From CALMEC01 sp964434425 (GTDB lineage: Bacteria; Actinomycetota; Thermoleophilia; Miltoncostaeales; Miltoncostaeaceae), in the NCBI GenBank assembly GCA_964434425.1, contig CAYSVH010000015.1:10720-74719 (forward strand): 64,000 bases of DNA, written 5' to 3'. Below the pieces are notes generated by a model that worked only from the letters and a program-made list of their open reading frames with translations, made no database searches and was not told where the DNA came from. Shown in pieces: positions 41,252 through 50,218 of the stretch. The first letter of the stretch is position 1, and every line of letters starts with the position of its first letter. Made by a program: the position numbers and the translations under genes.

Positions 41252-41764
41252 TCATCCCCGGTCGGGGTCGTCGCCCGTCGTGCCACCCAGGCGACGCAGA
41301 AGCTGCGGTGGACAATGGGCCCGGAGCACGCCGCCGCGGGGTCGCATGTCGGCCAGGTCGACGACGGCGAGCGCGCCCTTCTTGAACTCGACGTCGCCGC
41401 CTCCGATGAGGTCGTGGACGATCTGCGACATGTCGGGCTGGTGGCCGCAGACCAGGATTCCCTGTGCCTCGGGTTGCTCGAGCAGGACATCGAACAGTGC
41501 GTCCACGTCGAGTCCGGGTCGCAGGCGCTGGTCGATGCGGATCTCCCAGCCGCACGCGTCCGCCACGATCTGCGCCGTCTCCTCGCATCGCACCAGAGGG
41601 CTCGTGAGGACACGGTCGATCTCGAGCCCCAGGTGCCGGATGCCGCGGGCCTCGCGCATGATCCTGCGACGTCCCTCGTCGGTCAGCCGGCGGGGCTCGT
41701 CCCGATGGCCGGTGCGCTCGCCGGCATCCTCGGCGATCCCGTGACGGAGGAGGCCCAGGATCAT
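41252..41764 (-). CDS. sixA: Phosphohistidine phosphatase SixA-like
   Basis: 170 residues from the ATG at 41762-41764. The RHG signature is LLRHGIAED with the phosphoaccepting His, Arg pairs LTDEGRRRI and TSPLVRCEETAQI, and CGHQPDMSQIVHDLIGG provides the second catalytic His. This compact form without extra insertions is SixA-like. It removes phosphate from phosphohistidine or small phosphoesters. It is 176 bases from the DsbA-like gene and divergent from trkH. Confidence 0.87.
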   Translation of the reverse strand: MILGLLRHGIAEDAGERTGHRDEPRRLTDEGRRRIMREARGIRHLGLEIDRVLTSPLVRCEETAQIVADACGWEIRIDQRLRPGLDVDALFDVLLEQPEAQGILVCGHQPDMSQIVHDLIGGGDVEFKKGALAVVDLADMRPRGGVLRAHCPPQLLRRLGGTTGDDPDRG

Positions 41765-41974
41765 GAGGTGGCCGGTTCCACGGTGTCGTGGATGTGGTGG
41801 GACGGCGCCCCGCATCCGCGCCGCCGAGGACGTGCATCATGCCGCGAGATCGTGGAATCAACCATCTGGTCGCCGGGGGTGGATGCCGTCACCCCGTGAG
41901 CCTCTCCTGCGGAGAAGCCCCTGTCAAGGCTCGCGAATGGCGTCCGTCGCGCGGTGCGAGTAACGTGACGCGCG

Positions 41975-43312
41975 ATGTCCAGGACAGCCGGGGGGCGTAA
42001 CCCATCCAAGGTGGTGGCACTCGGCTTCGCCGGCGCGATCCTGGCGGGCACGATCCTGCTCATGGCGCCGGGCGCCAAGGCGGGCGAGGGCAACGCGTCA
42101 TTCCTTGACGCGCTGTTCACGGCGACGTCCGCCGTGTGCGTGACCGGACTCGCCGTGGTCGACACGGCCACCTACTGGAGCCCCTTCGGGCAGGGCATCA
42201 TCCTGCTCCTCATCCAGGTGGGCGGCATCGGCATCATGACCGGTGCGTCCCTGCTCCTCCTGGTCGTCTCCCGGCGGCTGGGCCTCAAGAACCGGATCCT
42301 CGCGAGCCACGAGGGCGGCACCCTCAATATGGGGGACGTACGGCACGTACTGCTCGCCGTGCTGGGCTTCACCGTCGTCTTCGAGATCATGGGGGCGACC
42401 GCGCTCACCCTGCGGTTCTGGGCCGATGACGGAACCGGCTTCGCCGACGCTCTGTGGCAGGGCGTCTTCCACTCGATCTCCGCCTTCAACAACGCGGGGC
42501 TCGCCCTCTTCAGCGACAGCATGATGGGCTACAGCGGCGACGTGGCACTGGCGGCCGTCCTCGGGGTCCTCGTCCTGTTCGGCGGCTTGGGATTCCCGGT
42601 CTGGCTGGACCTCCGGAGGCGGTGGCGATCGCCCAGCCGGTGGAGCCTGCACGCCAAGCTCACGATCCTCGTCAGCGGATGCGTGCTCCTCGCCGGATGG
42701 GTCATCGTGACGGCACTCGAATGGGGCAACGAGCGCACGCTCGGGGCCATGGGCTTCGGCGAGAAGCTGACCGCGGGGTTCTTCGCGTCGGCCGTCTCGC
42801 GCACCGCCGGGTTCAACTCGATCGACTACGGGGACGTCCAGGACGAGACACTCATGGTCACCAACATCTTCATGTTCCTCGGAGGCGGGAGCGGTTCGAC
42901 GGCCGGCGGCATCAAGTTCACGACGTTCGCGGTGCTGATCCTGATGGCCGTGGCCGAGATGCGGGGGCACAGCGACGTGACGGCGTTCGGGCGCCGCATC
43001 GGCCAGGGGGTCCAGCGGCAGGCCGTCACGGTCGCCGCCGCCGCCCTGACCATGGTGGTCGTCGGCGCGCTGGCACTGATGATCGTCAGTCCCGCCCCGT
43101 TCCACCACGCGCTGTTCGAGGCCGTCTCGGCGGTGGCGACGGTCGGTCTCGCTCCTGAGCCCACGAGCGGTGTCGGCACCGGCGACCAGATCGTCCTCAC
43201 CGTACTGATGTACCTTGGGCGCATCGGGCCGCTGACCCTGGCCGTCGCGTTGATCCTTCGGCAACGTCCGCGTCGCTACCACTACCCGGAAGAGAGGCCA
43301 ATCGTTGGATAG
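41975..43312 (+). CDS. trkH: TrkH/KtrB potassium channel-like transporter subunit
   Basis: 445 residues with the four M-P-M repeats of the SKT superfamily. Each P-loop has its filter glycine: SAVCVTGLAV, AFNNAGLALF, VSRTAGFNSID and AVATVGLAPE. The GGGSGSTAGGIKFTTF stretch after the third P-loop is the conserved gate region. It imports K+ and needs the peripheral RCK subunit encoded next, whose start overlaps the end of this gene by eight bases. The length favours KtrB over the longer TrkH. Confidence 0.94.
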   Translation: MSRTAGGRNPSKVVALGFAGAILAGTILLMAPGAKAGEGNASFLDALFTATSAVCVTGLAVVDTATYWSPFGQGIILLLIQVGGIGIMTGASLLLLVVSRRLGLKNRILASHEGGTLNMGDVRHVLLAVLGFTVVFEIMGATALTLRFWADDGTGFADALWQGVFHSISAFNNAGLALFSDSMMGYSGDVALAAVLGVLVLFGGLGFPVWLDLRRRWRSPSRWSLHAKLTILVSGCVLLAGWVIVTALEWGNERTLGAMGFGEKLTAGFFASAVSRTAGFNSIDYGDVQDETLMVTNIFMFLGGGSGSTAGGIKFTTFAVLILMAVAEMRGHSDVTAFGRRIGQGVQRQAVTVAAAALTMVVVGALALMIVSPAPFHHALFEAVSAVATVGLAPEPTSGVGTGDQIVLTVLMYLGRIGPLTLAVALILRQRPRRYHYPEERPIVG

Positions 43313-43958
43313 GGGTGAGGTCCTCGTCATCGGGCTCGGCCGGTTCGGCCGGTCTCTCGCCATGGAGCTGGTCAAGCTGGGGCACGATGTGCTCGCGGTG
43401 GACTCCGACATCGAGAAGGTGCAGGCCGCGTCGCGCAGTCTTCAGCACGTCGTCCAGGTCGATGCCACCGACATCGACGCCATGCGCGACATCGGTGCCG
43501 CCGACTTCGAGACCGGCGTGGTGTCGATCGGCTCGGACACCGAGTCCAGCATCATCGCCACCTACGTGCTCGTCGACCTTCGCATCCCGCGGGTCTGGGC
43601 GAAGGCGATCACCACGTCGCACGGGGCCATCCTCGAGCGGGTGGGGGCCCACCGGGTCATCTTCCCCGAGCGGGACATGGGGGTCAGGATGGCGCACACA
43701 CTGTCGGGCCAGACCATCGACTACCTCGAGCTGGACGAGAACTTCGCGCTCGTCGAGACCACGGCGCCGCGAGAGGTGGTCGGGAAGCCGCTGGCGAAGG
43801 CGGAGATCCGCAAGCGATTCGATTGCACCGTGGTCGCGGTGAAGCAGGAGGGCGGTATGTTCACCTATGCGACGCCGGAGACGGTGCTCGAGGAGGGGGA
43901 CATCCTGGTGGTGGCGGGCGAGCCGCACAAGGCGGAGCAGTTCGCGTCGCTCGAGTGA
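43305..43958 (+). CDS. trkA: TrkA/KtrA RCK regulatory subunit of potassium transporter
   Basis: 217 residues starting at a TTG. The N-terminal RCK domain has GLGRFGRSLA (NAD/ATP-binding Rossmann loop) and LAVDSD after strand 2; the C-terminal TrkA_C domain ends with LEEGDILVVAGEPHKAEQFASL. It gates the channel by binding nucleotides. The overlap with trkH indicates coupled translation and an equimolar complex at the membrane. Confidence 0.94.
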   Translation: MDRGEVLVIGLGRFGRSLAMELVKLGHDVLAVDSDIEKVQAASRSLQHVVQVDATDIDAMRDIGAADFETGVVSIGSDTESSIIATYVLVDLRIPRVWAKAITTSHGAILERVGAHRVIFPERDMGVRMAHTLSGQTIDYLELDENFALVETTAPREVVGKPLAKAEIRKRFDCTVVAVKQEGGMFTYATPETVLEEGDILVVAGEPHKAEQFASLE

Positions 43959-44004
43959 TCCCCACGAGGGGCGGAAGGCAACGTTCAACGAGGCAGGTGG
44001 CCGG

Positions 44005-44781
44005 GTGGGACTTCTTGACGGTAAGACGGCGCTGGTCGTCGGCGTGGCGAACAAGCGGAGCATCGCGTGGGCGATCGCGAAGGAGCTGTCCGCTCAGGGC
44101 GCGCGCTGCGCGTTCACCTACCAGAACGAGCGGGTCGGGGCGGAGGTGCAGAAGCTTGCGGACACGCTTCCCGATCCGGGGCCGGTGCTGCCGCTGGACG
44201 TTCAGGACGACGGGCAACTGGACGACGCCGTCGCCGGTGCGGCCGAGGGGCTGGGCGGCCTCGACATCCTGGTCCACGCCGTGGCGTTCGCCCGCGCCGA
44301 CGACCTCGGCGGACGCTTCGTCGACACCGATCGCGAGGGCTTCGAGCTCGCGGCCGACATCTCGGCGTACTCGCTGTCGGCGCTGGCCCGTCGGGCAGAG
44401 CCGTTCATGCAGTTGCGCGGCGGCGGTTCGATCATGGCGCTCTCGTACGTGGCGGCGGAGCGTGCGGTGCCCGGCTACAACGTCATGGGCGTCGCCAAGT
44501 CGACCCTCGAGTCCATCGTGCGCTACCTCGCCTGGGACCTGGGGGAGAGCGGGATCCGGGTGAACGCCATCTCGGCGGGGCCCGTCCGCACGCTGGCGGC
44601 ACGCTCCATCCCCGGCTTCCTTGAGATGGCCGACAAGGCCGCCGAGCGGTCGCCGCTTCGCCGGTCCATCACCCAGGAGGAGGTGGCGGGCAGCGCGGTG
44701 TTCCTCGCCTCCGACCTCTCCACCGGTGTGAGCGGCCACGTACTGTACGTGGACGCCGGCTTCCACGCGATGGGCCTCTGA
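44005..44781 (+). CDS. fabI: Enoyl-[acyl-carrier-protein] reductase FabI
   Basis: 258 residues from a GTG at 44005. The cofactor loop is VVGVANKRSIAWAIAKEL, and the catalytic part reads SYVAAERAVPGYNVMGVAKSTLESIVRYLAWDLG, with the Tyr-x6-Lys of FabI and the preceding Tyr. It reduces trans-2-enoyl-ACP with NAD(P)H in fatty-acid elongation. It starts 46 bases after trkA, so it may be read from the same transcript, though the functions are unrelated. Confidence 0.93.
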   Translation: MGLLDGKTALVVGVANKRSIAWAIAKELSAQGARCAFTYQNERVGAEVQKLADTLPDPGPVLPLDVQDDGQLDDAVAGAAEGLGGLDILVHAVAFARADDLGGRFVDTDREGFELAADISAYSLSALARRAEPFMQLRGGGSIMALSYVAAERAVPGYNVMGVAKSTLESIVRYLAWDLGESGIRVNAISAGPVRTLAARSIPGFLEMADKAAERSPLRRSITQEEVAGSAVFLASDLSTGVSGHVLYVDAGFHAMGL

Positions 44782-44926
44782 CCTGAGCCGGTTCGCGGAT
44801 GACAGCCGTCCCTCGTGCACCGCGCGGGGTTGGGTCCGTGTGATCCGCTGTCGAAGCACTCAGGGACGACGTGCCCGGTCGCCCGCGTACGTCCCCACGT
44901 GATCCCGCCCTCCCCAGGATGACCCA

Positions 44927-45541
44927 ATGACCGACCTCGGCATCTCGATCTTCGCGTCGCTCGGCGTCGCGGCCCAGATCCTCTGTCTCGCCCTGATCGC
45001 CGGACTCATCGCCGCGGCGGCCAGCCGGTCGGCACGAGCCACGCTGGCGGCGCCGTTCGAGCTGATCGGCCGCGCGGGAGGATGGCTGGCGTGGGGTGTC
45101 GCCGCCGCCTCGACCGCCGGCAGCCTCTTCATGTCCGAGGTGGCCGACTTCGTGCCGTGCCGCCTGTGCTGGCAGGAGCGCGGGTTCATGTACCCGCTGG
45201 TCTTCCTTCTGATCGTGGTCGCCATCCTCCGGTTCTGGTGGCTGACCTGGGCGGCCATGATCGTCCCGATCATCGGGGCCGGCATCTCGGTCCGTCACGT
45301 CTGGGTCGAGATCTTTCCGGAGTCGGAGTCCGCGCAGTGCCGGGCGGGCATCCCGTGCTCGTTCAAATGGATCGAGGAGTTCGGCTACGTCACGATCCCG
45401 GTGCTTGCGCTCACGGCCTTCGTGCTGATCACGCTCCTGCTGGCGATCACCGGCCTCTACGAGTTCCGAAACCGCACGCGGCGTCGCTCGGACGGTCTGG
45501 GTGCGTATTACGTCCGGGAGGACGCGCCACCCGCGCCCTGA
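44927..45541 (+). CDS. dsbB: Disulfide bond formation protein B (DsbB)
   Basis: 204 residues with about five hydrophobic helices. The quinone-linked first pair is Cys78-Arg-Leu-Cys81 in VPCRLCWQERG and the second, extracytoplasmic pair is Cys138 and Cys144 (QCRAGIPCSF). It reoxidises DsbA proteins and passes electrons to quinone. Compared with E. coli DsbB it has an extra N-terminal helix (about 60 residues). The two DsbA-like proteins at 39-41 kb are the likely partners. Confidence 0.9.
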   Translation: MTDLGISIFASLGVAAQILCLALIAGLIAAAASRSARATLAAPFELIGRAGGWLAWGVAAASTAGSLFMSEVADFVPCRLCWQERGFMYPLVFLLIVVAILRFWWLTWAAMIVPIIGAGISVRHVWVEIFPESESAQCRAGIPCSFKWIEEFGYVTIPVLALTAFVLITLLLAITGLYEFRNRTRRRSDGLGAYYVREDAPPAP

Positions 45542-45570
45542 TCGGCGGGGAGCGCGTGTACCGGTGAGGT

Positions 45571-45609
45571 GCGCGCACGTCGGTGGGGCTCCTGCGGTCC
45601 CGTGCGCGC
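45571..45609. terminator. Hairpin between convergent dsbB and reductase genes
   Basis: GCGCGCACG (45571-45579) pairs with CGTGCGCGC (45601-45609), a 9-bp perfect stem with a 21-base loop. A terminator function is likely from position only. Confidence 0.4.
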
Positions 45610-45645
45610 CGGCGGCGGCGGGTGGTGGTGTCGTCCTTGGCGATC

Positions 45646-46896
45646 CTATTCCGCCGCGCCGGCCCCCCGGACACATGAGTCGATGGTCCGTTCCGGATCC
45701 ATGAGCGCGTCGGGATCGACCACGGCTCGCTCGGGCACAAGCCTTCGTGCCGCGTCCAGGTCATCGGACCGACCGACCGTCAGGAGACCGACGAGGACGT
45801 CGTTCTCGTCGGTGTACGCGATGGCCATGTCATCCCCGTCCAGTGGCCCGCGGGGGACGGCGGTGCCGATCCCGACCCCGACGTACTCGAGGAACGCCCA
45901 GTCGCCCAGCGTCCCGAAGAAGTACGGCAGCTCGCGGTAGTCGCTGTGCTCGCCATCGGCGATCTGCGCGGCGATGTGCTCACCGTGGGTGCGCGCCACG
46001 TCCCAGTGCTCGATCCGCACGCGTCGCCCGTGCAGGACGCTGTCGTATGCGCAGACGTCGCCGGCCGCGTAAACGCCGTCAGCGCTCGTACGGAGAGAGC
46101 GATCCGTCGCGATGCCTCCGTCGGCAACCTCCAGGCCCGCTTGCACCGCGAGGCCGGTGCTGGGGGCGACCCCGATCCCGACACAGACCTGGTCGACGGT
46201 CAGCTGTGCGCCGCTCGCGAGGTGTACCCGCAGTCCGTCCCCGTCGCGCTCGACGGTCGCGATCCCGTCGGATGCGTGGATCGTCACGTCGTGCTGCCGA
46301 AGGCGCCGGTCGAACCACCCGGCCGCATCGTCGCCGAACGGCGTCTGGAGGATGCGCTCCTCGGGCATGACCAGGTCCACGTCGCTGCCCGTCAGGCGTG
46401 CGCTCGCCGCGAACTCCGCGCCGATGAATCCACCGCCAATGACCAGCCAGCGGTGCCCCTCTCCCAGATGTGGTCGCACGCTCTGGGCGTCCGCGAACGA
46501 GCGGATGACGTGAACACGGTCGGCCACGCTCGCGTCGAAGGGCAGTGAACGCGGCTCGGCCCCGGTGGCGAGTACGAGGTTCCCATAGGCGATCGAACGG
46601 CCCGCGACACGCACCCGCCGGGCGCGTGTGTCCAGGTCGGTGGCGGCCGAACCGATGAGGACGTCGACGTCGTGCTCGGCGTACCACTCGGGCTTCTTCC
46701 ACAGCGCGGCATGCTCGGGCTTCTCTCCACGCAGCACGTTCTTCGTCAGGCCCGGCCGCGTGTAGGGGGCGTACGGCTCCGCGCAGGCCACGGCGATCGT
46801 GCCCTCGAAGCCCCGCTCCCGCATGGTCGACGCGCAGGCGCCGGCGGCCACTCCGCCGCCGACGATGACGACGTCGAACCGATCCGAGGTGCTCAT
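45646..46896 (-). CDS. FAD/NAD(P)-dependent oxidoreductase (ferredoxin-reductase type)
   Basis: 416 residues from the ATG at 46894-46896. Two Rossmann motifs are present: FDVVIVGGGVAAGACASTM for FAD and RWLVIGGGFIGAEFAASAR for NAD(P)H, with GVYAAGDVCAYDS near the end as the third FAD motif. This arrangement fits ferredoxin/rubredoxin reductases of the putidaredoxin-reductase family. There is no redox-active Cys pair. No ferredoxin or P450 gene is nearby, so the electron acceptor is unknown. Confidence 0.88.
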   Translation of the reverse strand: MSTSDRFDVVIVGGGVAAGACASTMRERGFEGTIAVACAEPYAPYTRPGLTKNVLRGEKPEHAALWKKPEWYAEHDVDVLIGSAATDLDTRARRVRVAGRSIAYGNLVLATGAEPRSLPFDASVADRVHVIRSFADAQSVRPHLGEGHRWLVIGGGFIGAEFAASARLTGSDVDLVMPEERILQTPFGDDAAGWFDRRLRQHDVTIHASDGIATVERDGDGLRVHLASGAQLTVDQVCVGIGVAPSTGLAVQAGLEVADGGIATDRSLRTSADGVYAAGDVCAYDSVLHGRRVRIEHWDVARTHGEHIAAQIADGEHSDYRELPYFFGTLGDWAFLEYVGVGIGTAVPRGPLDGDDMAIAYTDENDVLVGLLTVGRSDDLDAARRLVPERAVVDPDALMDPERTIDSCVRGAGAAE

Positions 46897-47170
46897 TCGG
46901 CCTCCCTGCGCGCGACGGCGTGCACCTGCCGGTGGAGCCGTCGGATGTTCTCTCCGTGCACGGCCACTCGTCGACCCGTGCCGGGTCTGCGGTGTCCGCG
47001 TGGGGCGGTGATGACGGATCCGTGCGTTGTCACGTTCACCTCGCTGGTCGTCGACGACGGGCGCATGACCGACGGTACGCGCTGCGGACGGACGTGTACA
47101 GGGCCGTGTGGTTCCCCGTCGTGTCGGTGGGGCGCGTTTCCGCATTCGTCGGGACGGCCCCGCGAACGAC
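46897..47170. other. Intergenic region between reductase and tRNA-Asp
   Basis: About 275 bases with no convincing gene. It would hold the promoter of the reductase gene. Confidence 0.4.
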
Positions 47171-47194
47171 CGAACCCCGCCGGAGCGGGGTTCG
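47171..47194 (-). terminator. Terminator of the tRNA-Asp transcript
   Basis: CGAACCCCGC (47171-47180), CGGA loop and GCGGGGTTCG (47185-47194) form a perfect 10-bp hairpin starting six bases beyond the tRNA 3' end on the minus strand. Confidence 0.75.
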
Positions 47195-47199
47195 TGAGG

Positions 47200-47274
47200 C
47201 GGGAGTGACGGGACTCGAACCCGCGGCCTCTGGATTGACAGTCCAGTGCTCTAACCAAGCTGAGCTACACCCCC
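47200..47274 (-). tRNA. tRNA-Asp (GTC)
   Basis: The minus strand folds into a full cloverleaf: acceptor GGGGGTG with CACTCCC, D arm AGCTCAGCTTGGTTAGAGC, anticodon stem CTGGA/TCCAG with loop CTGTCAA giving anticodon GTC, and T arm with GGTTCGAGTCC. The discriminator is G, as required for Asp. CCA is not encoded. Confidence 0.97.
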
Positions 47275-47291
47275 AGGGATGGCACGTGACA

Positions 47292-47363
47292 TGGGCGGTG
47301 ACAGATTTGAACTGCCGGCCCCCTGCTTGTAAGGCAGGTGCTCTACCGCTGAGCTAACCGCCC
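47292..47363 (-). tRNA. tRNA-Val (TAC)
   Basis: Cloverleaf on the minus strand: acceptor GGGCGGT with ACCGCCC, D arm AGCTCAGCGGTAGAGC, anticodon stem CCTGC/GCAGG with loop CTTACAA giving TAC, and T arm with AGTTCAAATCT. The discriminator is A. It lies 17 bases upstream of tRNA-Asp, so the two are probably co-transcribed. CCA is not encoded. Confidence 0.97.
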
Positions 47364-47453
47364 TCGCGCGCCGGGGGATGATAGCAGCCACCGACCGGGG
47401 CGTGACCACCGCCCGCCCCCGGTCCCAAGAGGCCGGGGGCGGGCGGATGCGGG

Positions 47454-48410
47454 TCAGCCGGCTGCGGCGTCCAGCAGGGCGACGTCGTCGGGGGTGAGCG
47501 CCAGTTCGGCCGCCTCGACCAGGCCGGCCACCTGCTCGATGCTTGTGGCGCTGGCGATCGGACTGGCCACGCCCGGCTTCGCACGCAGCCATGCGAGTGC
47601 GACGGCTCCGTTGCTCGCCCCGTGTGCCGACGCGACGACGTCCTGGGCGCGGACCACGCCCCATCCACGGTCGTTGGTGTACTGCTGGCTGATGCCGACC
47701 GACCGCGGCGACTCGGGAAGCGTGGTGTCCGGCCGGTACTTGCCGGTGAGAAAGCCGCGTGCGAGTGCGAAGTACGGCGCCACGGACACGTCGTTCCGGA
47801 CACAGGTGTCCGACGCGGCACCCTCGAAGTCGCGTTCGAGGAGGTTGTAGTGCGGCTGGAAGATCTCGTATCGGGCGAATCCCCCCGCCGCGCTGATGTC
47901 GAGCGCGCTCTGAAGCCGGTCCGCCGAGAAGTTGGAGGCTCCCAGAACCCGGACCTTGCCCTCGCGCACCAGTTCGTCCATGGCGGCGGCGGTCTCGTCC
48001 TGTGGCGTGTCCTCGTCGTCCTCGTGCGCGTAGTAGAGGTCGACGTAGTCCGTCTGAAGGCGCCTCAGCGAGCCCTCGATGCCCGCGCGGATGTTCGCGC
48101 GGTCGAGGCCCTTCGGGAAGTCGGGGCCGCCGCCCATGCCCACCTTGGTCACAAGAATCACATCGTCGCGACGCTTCCGCCGCGACAGCCATCGACCGAG
48201 GATGGTCTCCGACTCCCCGCCCTGGAGACCCGGGACCCAGGCGGAGTAGATGTTGGCGCTGTCGAGGAAGTTGCCCCCGGCGGCGACGTACGCGTCGAGG
48301 ACGGCGAACGAGGTCGCCTCGTCGGCCGTCCATCCGAAGACGTTCGTTCCGAGGCAGATGGGGGATACGGCCAGGTCACTTCGGCCAATCGCGGTGCGTG
48401 AGGTCATCAT
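47454..48410 (-). CDS. Aldo/keto reductase
   Basis: 318 residues; two ATG codons in tandem at 48410 and 48407. Features of the (beta/alpha)8 AKR fold are CLGTNVFGWTADEA, FLDSANIYSAWVPG with the catalytic Asp and Tyr, VTKVGMGGG with the Lys, and YVDLYYAHEDDEDTPQDET with the His. GKVRVLGASNFS and the C-terminal ATSIEQVAGLVEAAELALTPDDVALLD form the NADPH site. Substrate unknown. It has its own promoter region on the divergent side. Confidence 0.9.
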   Translation of the reverse strand: MMTSRTAIGRSDLAVSPICLGTNVFGWTADEATSFAVLDAYVAAGGNFLDSANIYSAWVPGLQGGESETILGRWLSRRKRRDDVILVTKVGMGGGPDFPKGLDRANIRAGIEGSLRRLQTDYVDLYYAHEDDEDTPQDETAAAMDELVREGKVRVLGASNFSADRLQSALDISAAGGFARYEIFQPHYNLLERDFEGAASDTCVRNDVSVAPYFALARGFLTGKYRPDTTLPESPRSVGISQQYTNDRGWGVVRAQDVVASAHGASNGAVALAWLRAKPGVASPIASATSIEQVAGLVEAAELALTPDDVALLDAAAG

Positions 48411-48771
48411 GCGACACAGCCTACGGGGCGACGGGTGGCACGTAAGGCGGTCACTGCGGTCCGGCGTGCCGGTCGCGGACGGCGGAGCCTCATCCACGGT
48501 GGGTGCGAACGGTGACGCTGTTCTTCGTCGCGGCTGACCGCGGTGCGGTGGTCGTGATCGGCCGCGACCGGGTGGACGCTCCGCACGGATCCATCGCCGA
48601 GCGGCTCCAGCGGACCCGGATCCGGCCCCCGAACGAGGGTCGGTGCCCGCTGCCGTTCGGAGAATGTCGGACCATCACATTTCTGCGGTTCGACGATAGG
48701 ATTCGCGTCACACCTTCGGGGCTCGTTCCCGAGCCGGGTGAGTCGACCGAGTTCGAGGAGCCAGCACCCCT
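48411..48771. other. Divergent intergenic region (AKR / YdcF-like)
   Basis: About 360 bases. A GTG-started frame from 48503 stays open past the YdcF start with GC-rich third positions for about 50 codons, but it has no recognisable pattern and overlaps the next gene, so I do not call it. Confidence 0.4.
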
Positions 48772-49419
48772 TTGTTCACACGAGGCCACCGTTCGTCTGC
48801 GCACGCCGCGTACGCGGTCGTCGCCGACTTTCTCAGTGAGCGTGACCACCCTCGGTCGGCCGACGCGATCATCGCCTTCGGCGGGCGTGATCTGACGGTG
48901 GCCCGTCATGCGGCGCGGCTGCACCGTGAGGGATGGGCCCCCTGGATCGTGGCGACCGGCGGCGTGCCCTTCGATGACGAACGCAGTGAGGCCGAGGCGT
49001 TCGCCGACGGCATGGTGGCGGAAGGGGTCCCCCGCGAACGGATCCTGATCGAGTCCCGTTCTCGTCATACAGGCGAGAACGTGATGTTCGCCCTCGATCT
49101 GCTGCGTGATCGCGCGGACGGCGTCGACACCGTGATCGCGGTTCCGTGGCCTCTGGCCGCGCGACGGGCGGCGGCCACCCTGCGCCGACAGGCACCCGAG
49201 CTGGACGTCGTGTCGGCTCCGGACCGAACCGGTCCCGGCGGGCGCCGTCCCTTCGGCCCGCGCGCGGCGCGCTTGGCTCTCGCCGAACTCGACCGGTTGG
49301 GACGCTATGTGGACGCCGGCTTCATCGCCCCCGAACGCGTTCCGGTGCGGGTGCGTTCGGCCGGTGCCGTCCTCGCGGCGGATCTGGACGCGGTCGGCAC
49401 CCCCATGACCGCCGTCTGA
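48772..49419 (+). CDS. YdcF/SanA-like DUF218 protein
   Basis: 215 residues, starting at a TTG (FTRGHRSS). The DUF218 fold is indicated by ADAIIAFGGRDLTVARHAARLHREGWAPWIVATGGVPFDDERSEAEAFADGMVAEGVPRERILIESRSRHTGENVMFALDLL, with the glycine-rich GGR loop and the conserved E-x3-A and T-x-E-N. Unlike ElyC/SanA it has no membrane anchor. Members may act on nucleotide or cell-envelope precursors; the reaction is not established. It ends one base before the convergent PhyH gene. Confidence 0.78.
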   Translation: MFTRGHRSSAHAAYAVVADFLSERDHPRSADAIIAFGGRDLTVARHAARLHREGWAPWIVATGGVPFDDERSEAEAFADGMVAEGVPRERILIESRSRHTGENVMFALDLLRDRADGVDTVIAVPWPLAARRAAATLRRQAPELDVVSAPDRTGPGGRRPFGPRAARLALAELDRLGRYVDAGFIAPERVPVRVRSAGAVLAADLDAVGTPMTAV

Positions 49420-49420
49420 G

Positions 49421-50218
49421 TCAGCTCCGTCCGCGGATGACGCGTCGCTTCGATGCGTCGTAGCGACGCGCGGTGTTCCCGAAGCCGAGCAGGGTGCGCT
49501 GCTCGTCGGTGAACGTGGCGGCCACCTGGGCGGGCAGGCTTGCGGGGAAGTCCCAATGCGGCTGGACCCACGGCCGGGCGAAGAACATGTGGAGCGCGCG
49601 TCGTTGCCCGTCGGTCGCGTTGCGGCCGGCCGCATGCCACAGCGTCGCGTCGAAGGCGACGGCCGATCCGGGGGCGATCTCGAGCGTGACGGCCCGCTCT
49701 TCCAGTGCCGTCCGCTCGTCATCGGTGATCGTCGTCGACCCCGGTTCCGTCCACGCATGGCTGCCCGGCACGAGCCGCGTCGCACCGTTCGCCCGGGTGA
49801 ACGGATCGAGCGCGCACACGATGTTCACGAACAGGGTCACACCCGGTGTCGGAACCGGGTGGTCGCGATGCAGCGACTGTCCCTCACCGCGGGCCAGCAT
49901 CGCGATGCCGTTGAAGCCGGCCAGCACGGCGTCGGATCCGAGCACGGACCGTGCGAGTTCGACGGAGGCCGGCCGGTCCCAGAGCGTCGCGAAGGTCACG
50001 TGCTTCGCCGGCAGCATGTAGGCGACCCGGTACGCGTCGGTGAGCCACAGGCGCTCGGCGGCGATGTCCGCTTCGGTGGTGAACACCTCGTCCAGGGCCC
50101 GGCAGGCCTCCTCGACCTGGGCGGGGGTCAGCAGATTCGGAAGGACGGCGTAGCCGTGCTCGCGGATCCTCCGGGCGGCGTCGATGGCCGTGGCTCCTGC
50201 GGCGGTCGGGTGTGTCAT
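49421..50218 (-). CDS. Phytanoyl-CoA dioxygenase (PhyH)-family Fe(II)/2-oxoglutarate oxygenase
   Basis: 265 residues from the ATG at 50216-50218. The facial triad is His117-x-Asp119 (LHRDHP) and His195 (LWHAAGRN), with an Arg-rich stretch following for 2-oxoglutarate. NGIAMLARGEGQSLHRDHPVPTPGVTLFVNIVCALDPFTRANGATRLVPGSHAW is the core of the jelly roll. Such enzymes hydroxylate, desaturate or cyclise small molecules. The ATG overlaps the stop of the PP-loop gene, so it is the last of a coupled three-gene operon. Confidence 0.88.
   Translation of the reverse strand: MTHPTAAGATAIDAARRIREHGYAVLPNLLTPAQVEEACRALDEVFTTEADIAAERLWLTDAYRVAYMLPAKHVTFATLWDRPASVELARSVLGSDAVLAGFNGIAMLARGEGQSLHRDHPVPTPGVTLFVNIVCALDPFTRANGATRLVPGSHAWTEPGSTTITDDERTALEERAVTLEIAPGSAVAFDATLWHAAGRNATDGQRRALHMFFARPWVQPHWDFPASLPAQVAATFTDEQRTLLGFGNTARRYDASKRRVIRGRS

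Noticed and set aside
48503..48895. GTG-started frame upstream of the YdcF-like gene
   Set aside because: High GC at third positions for part of its length, but it overlaps the recognised gene in another frame and shows no protein pattern.
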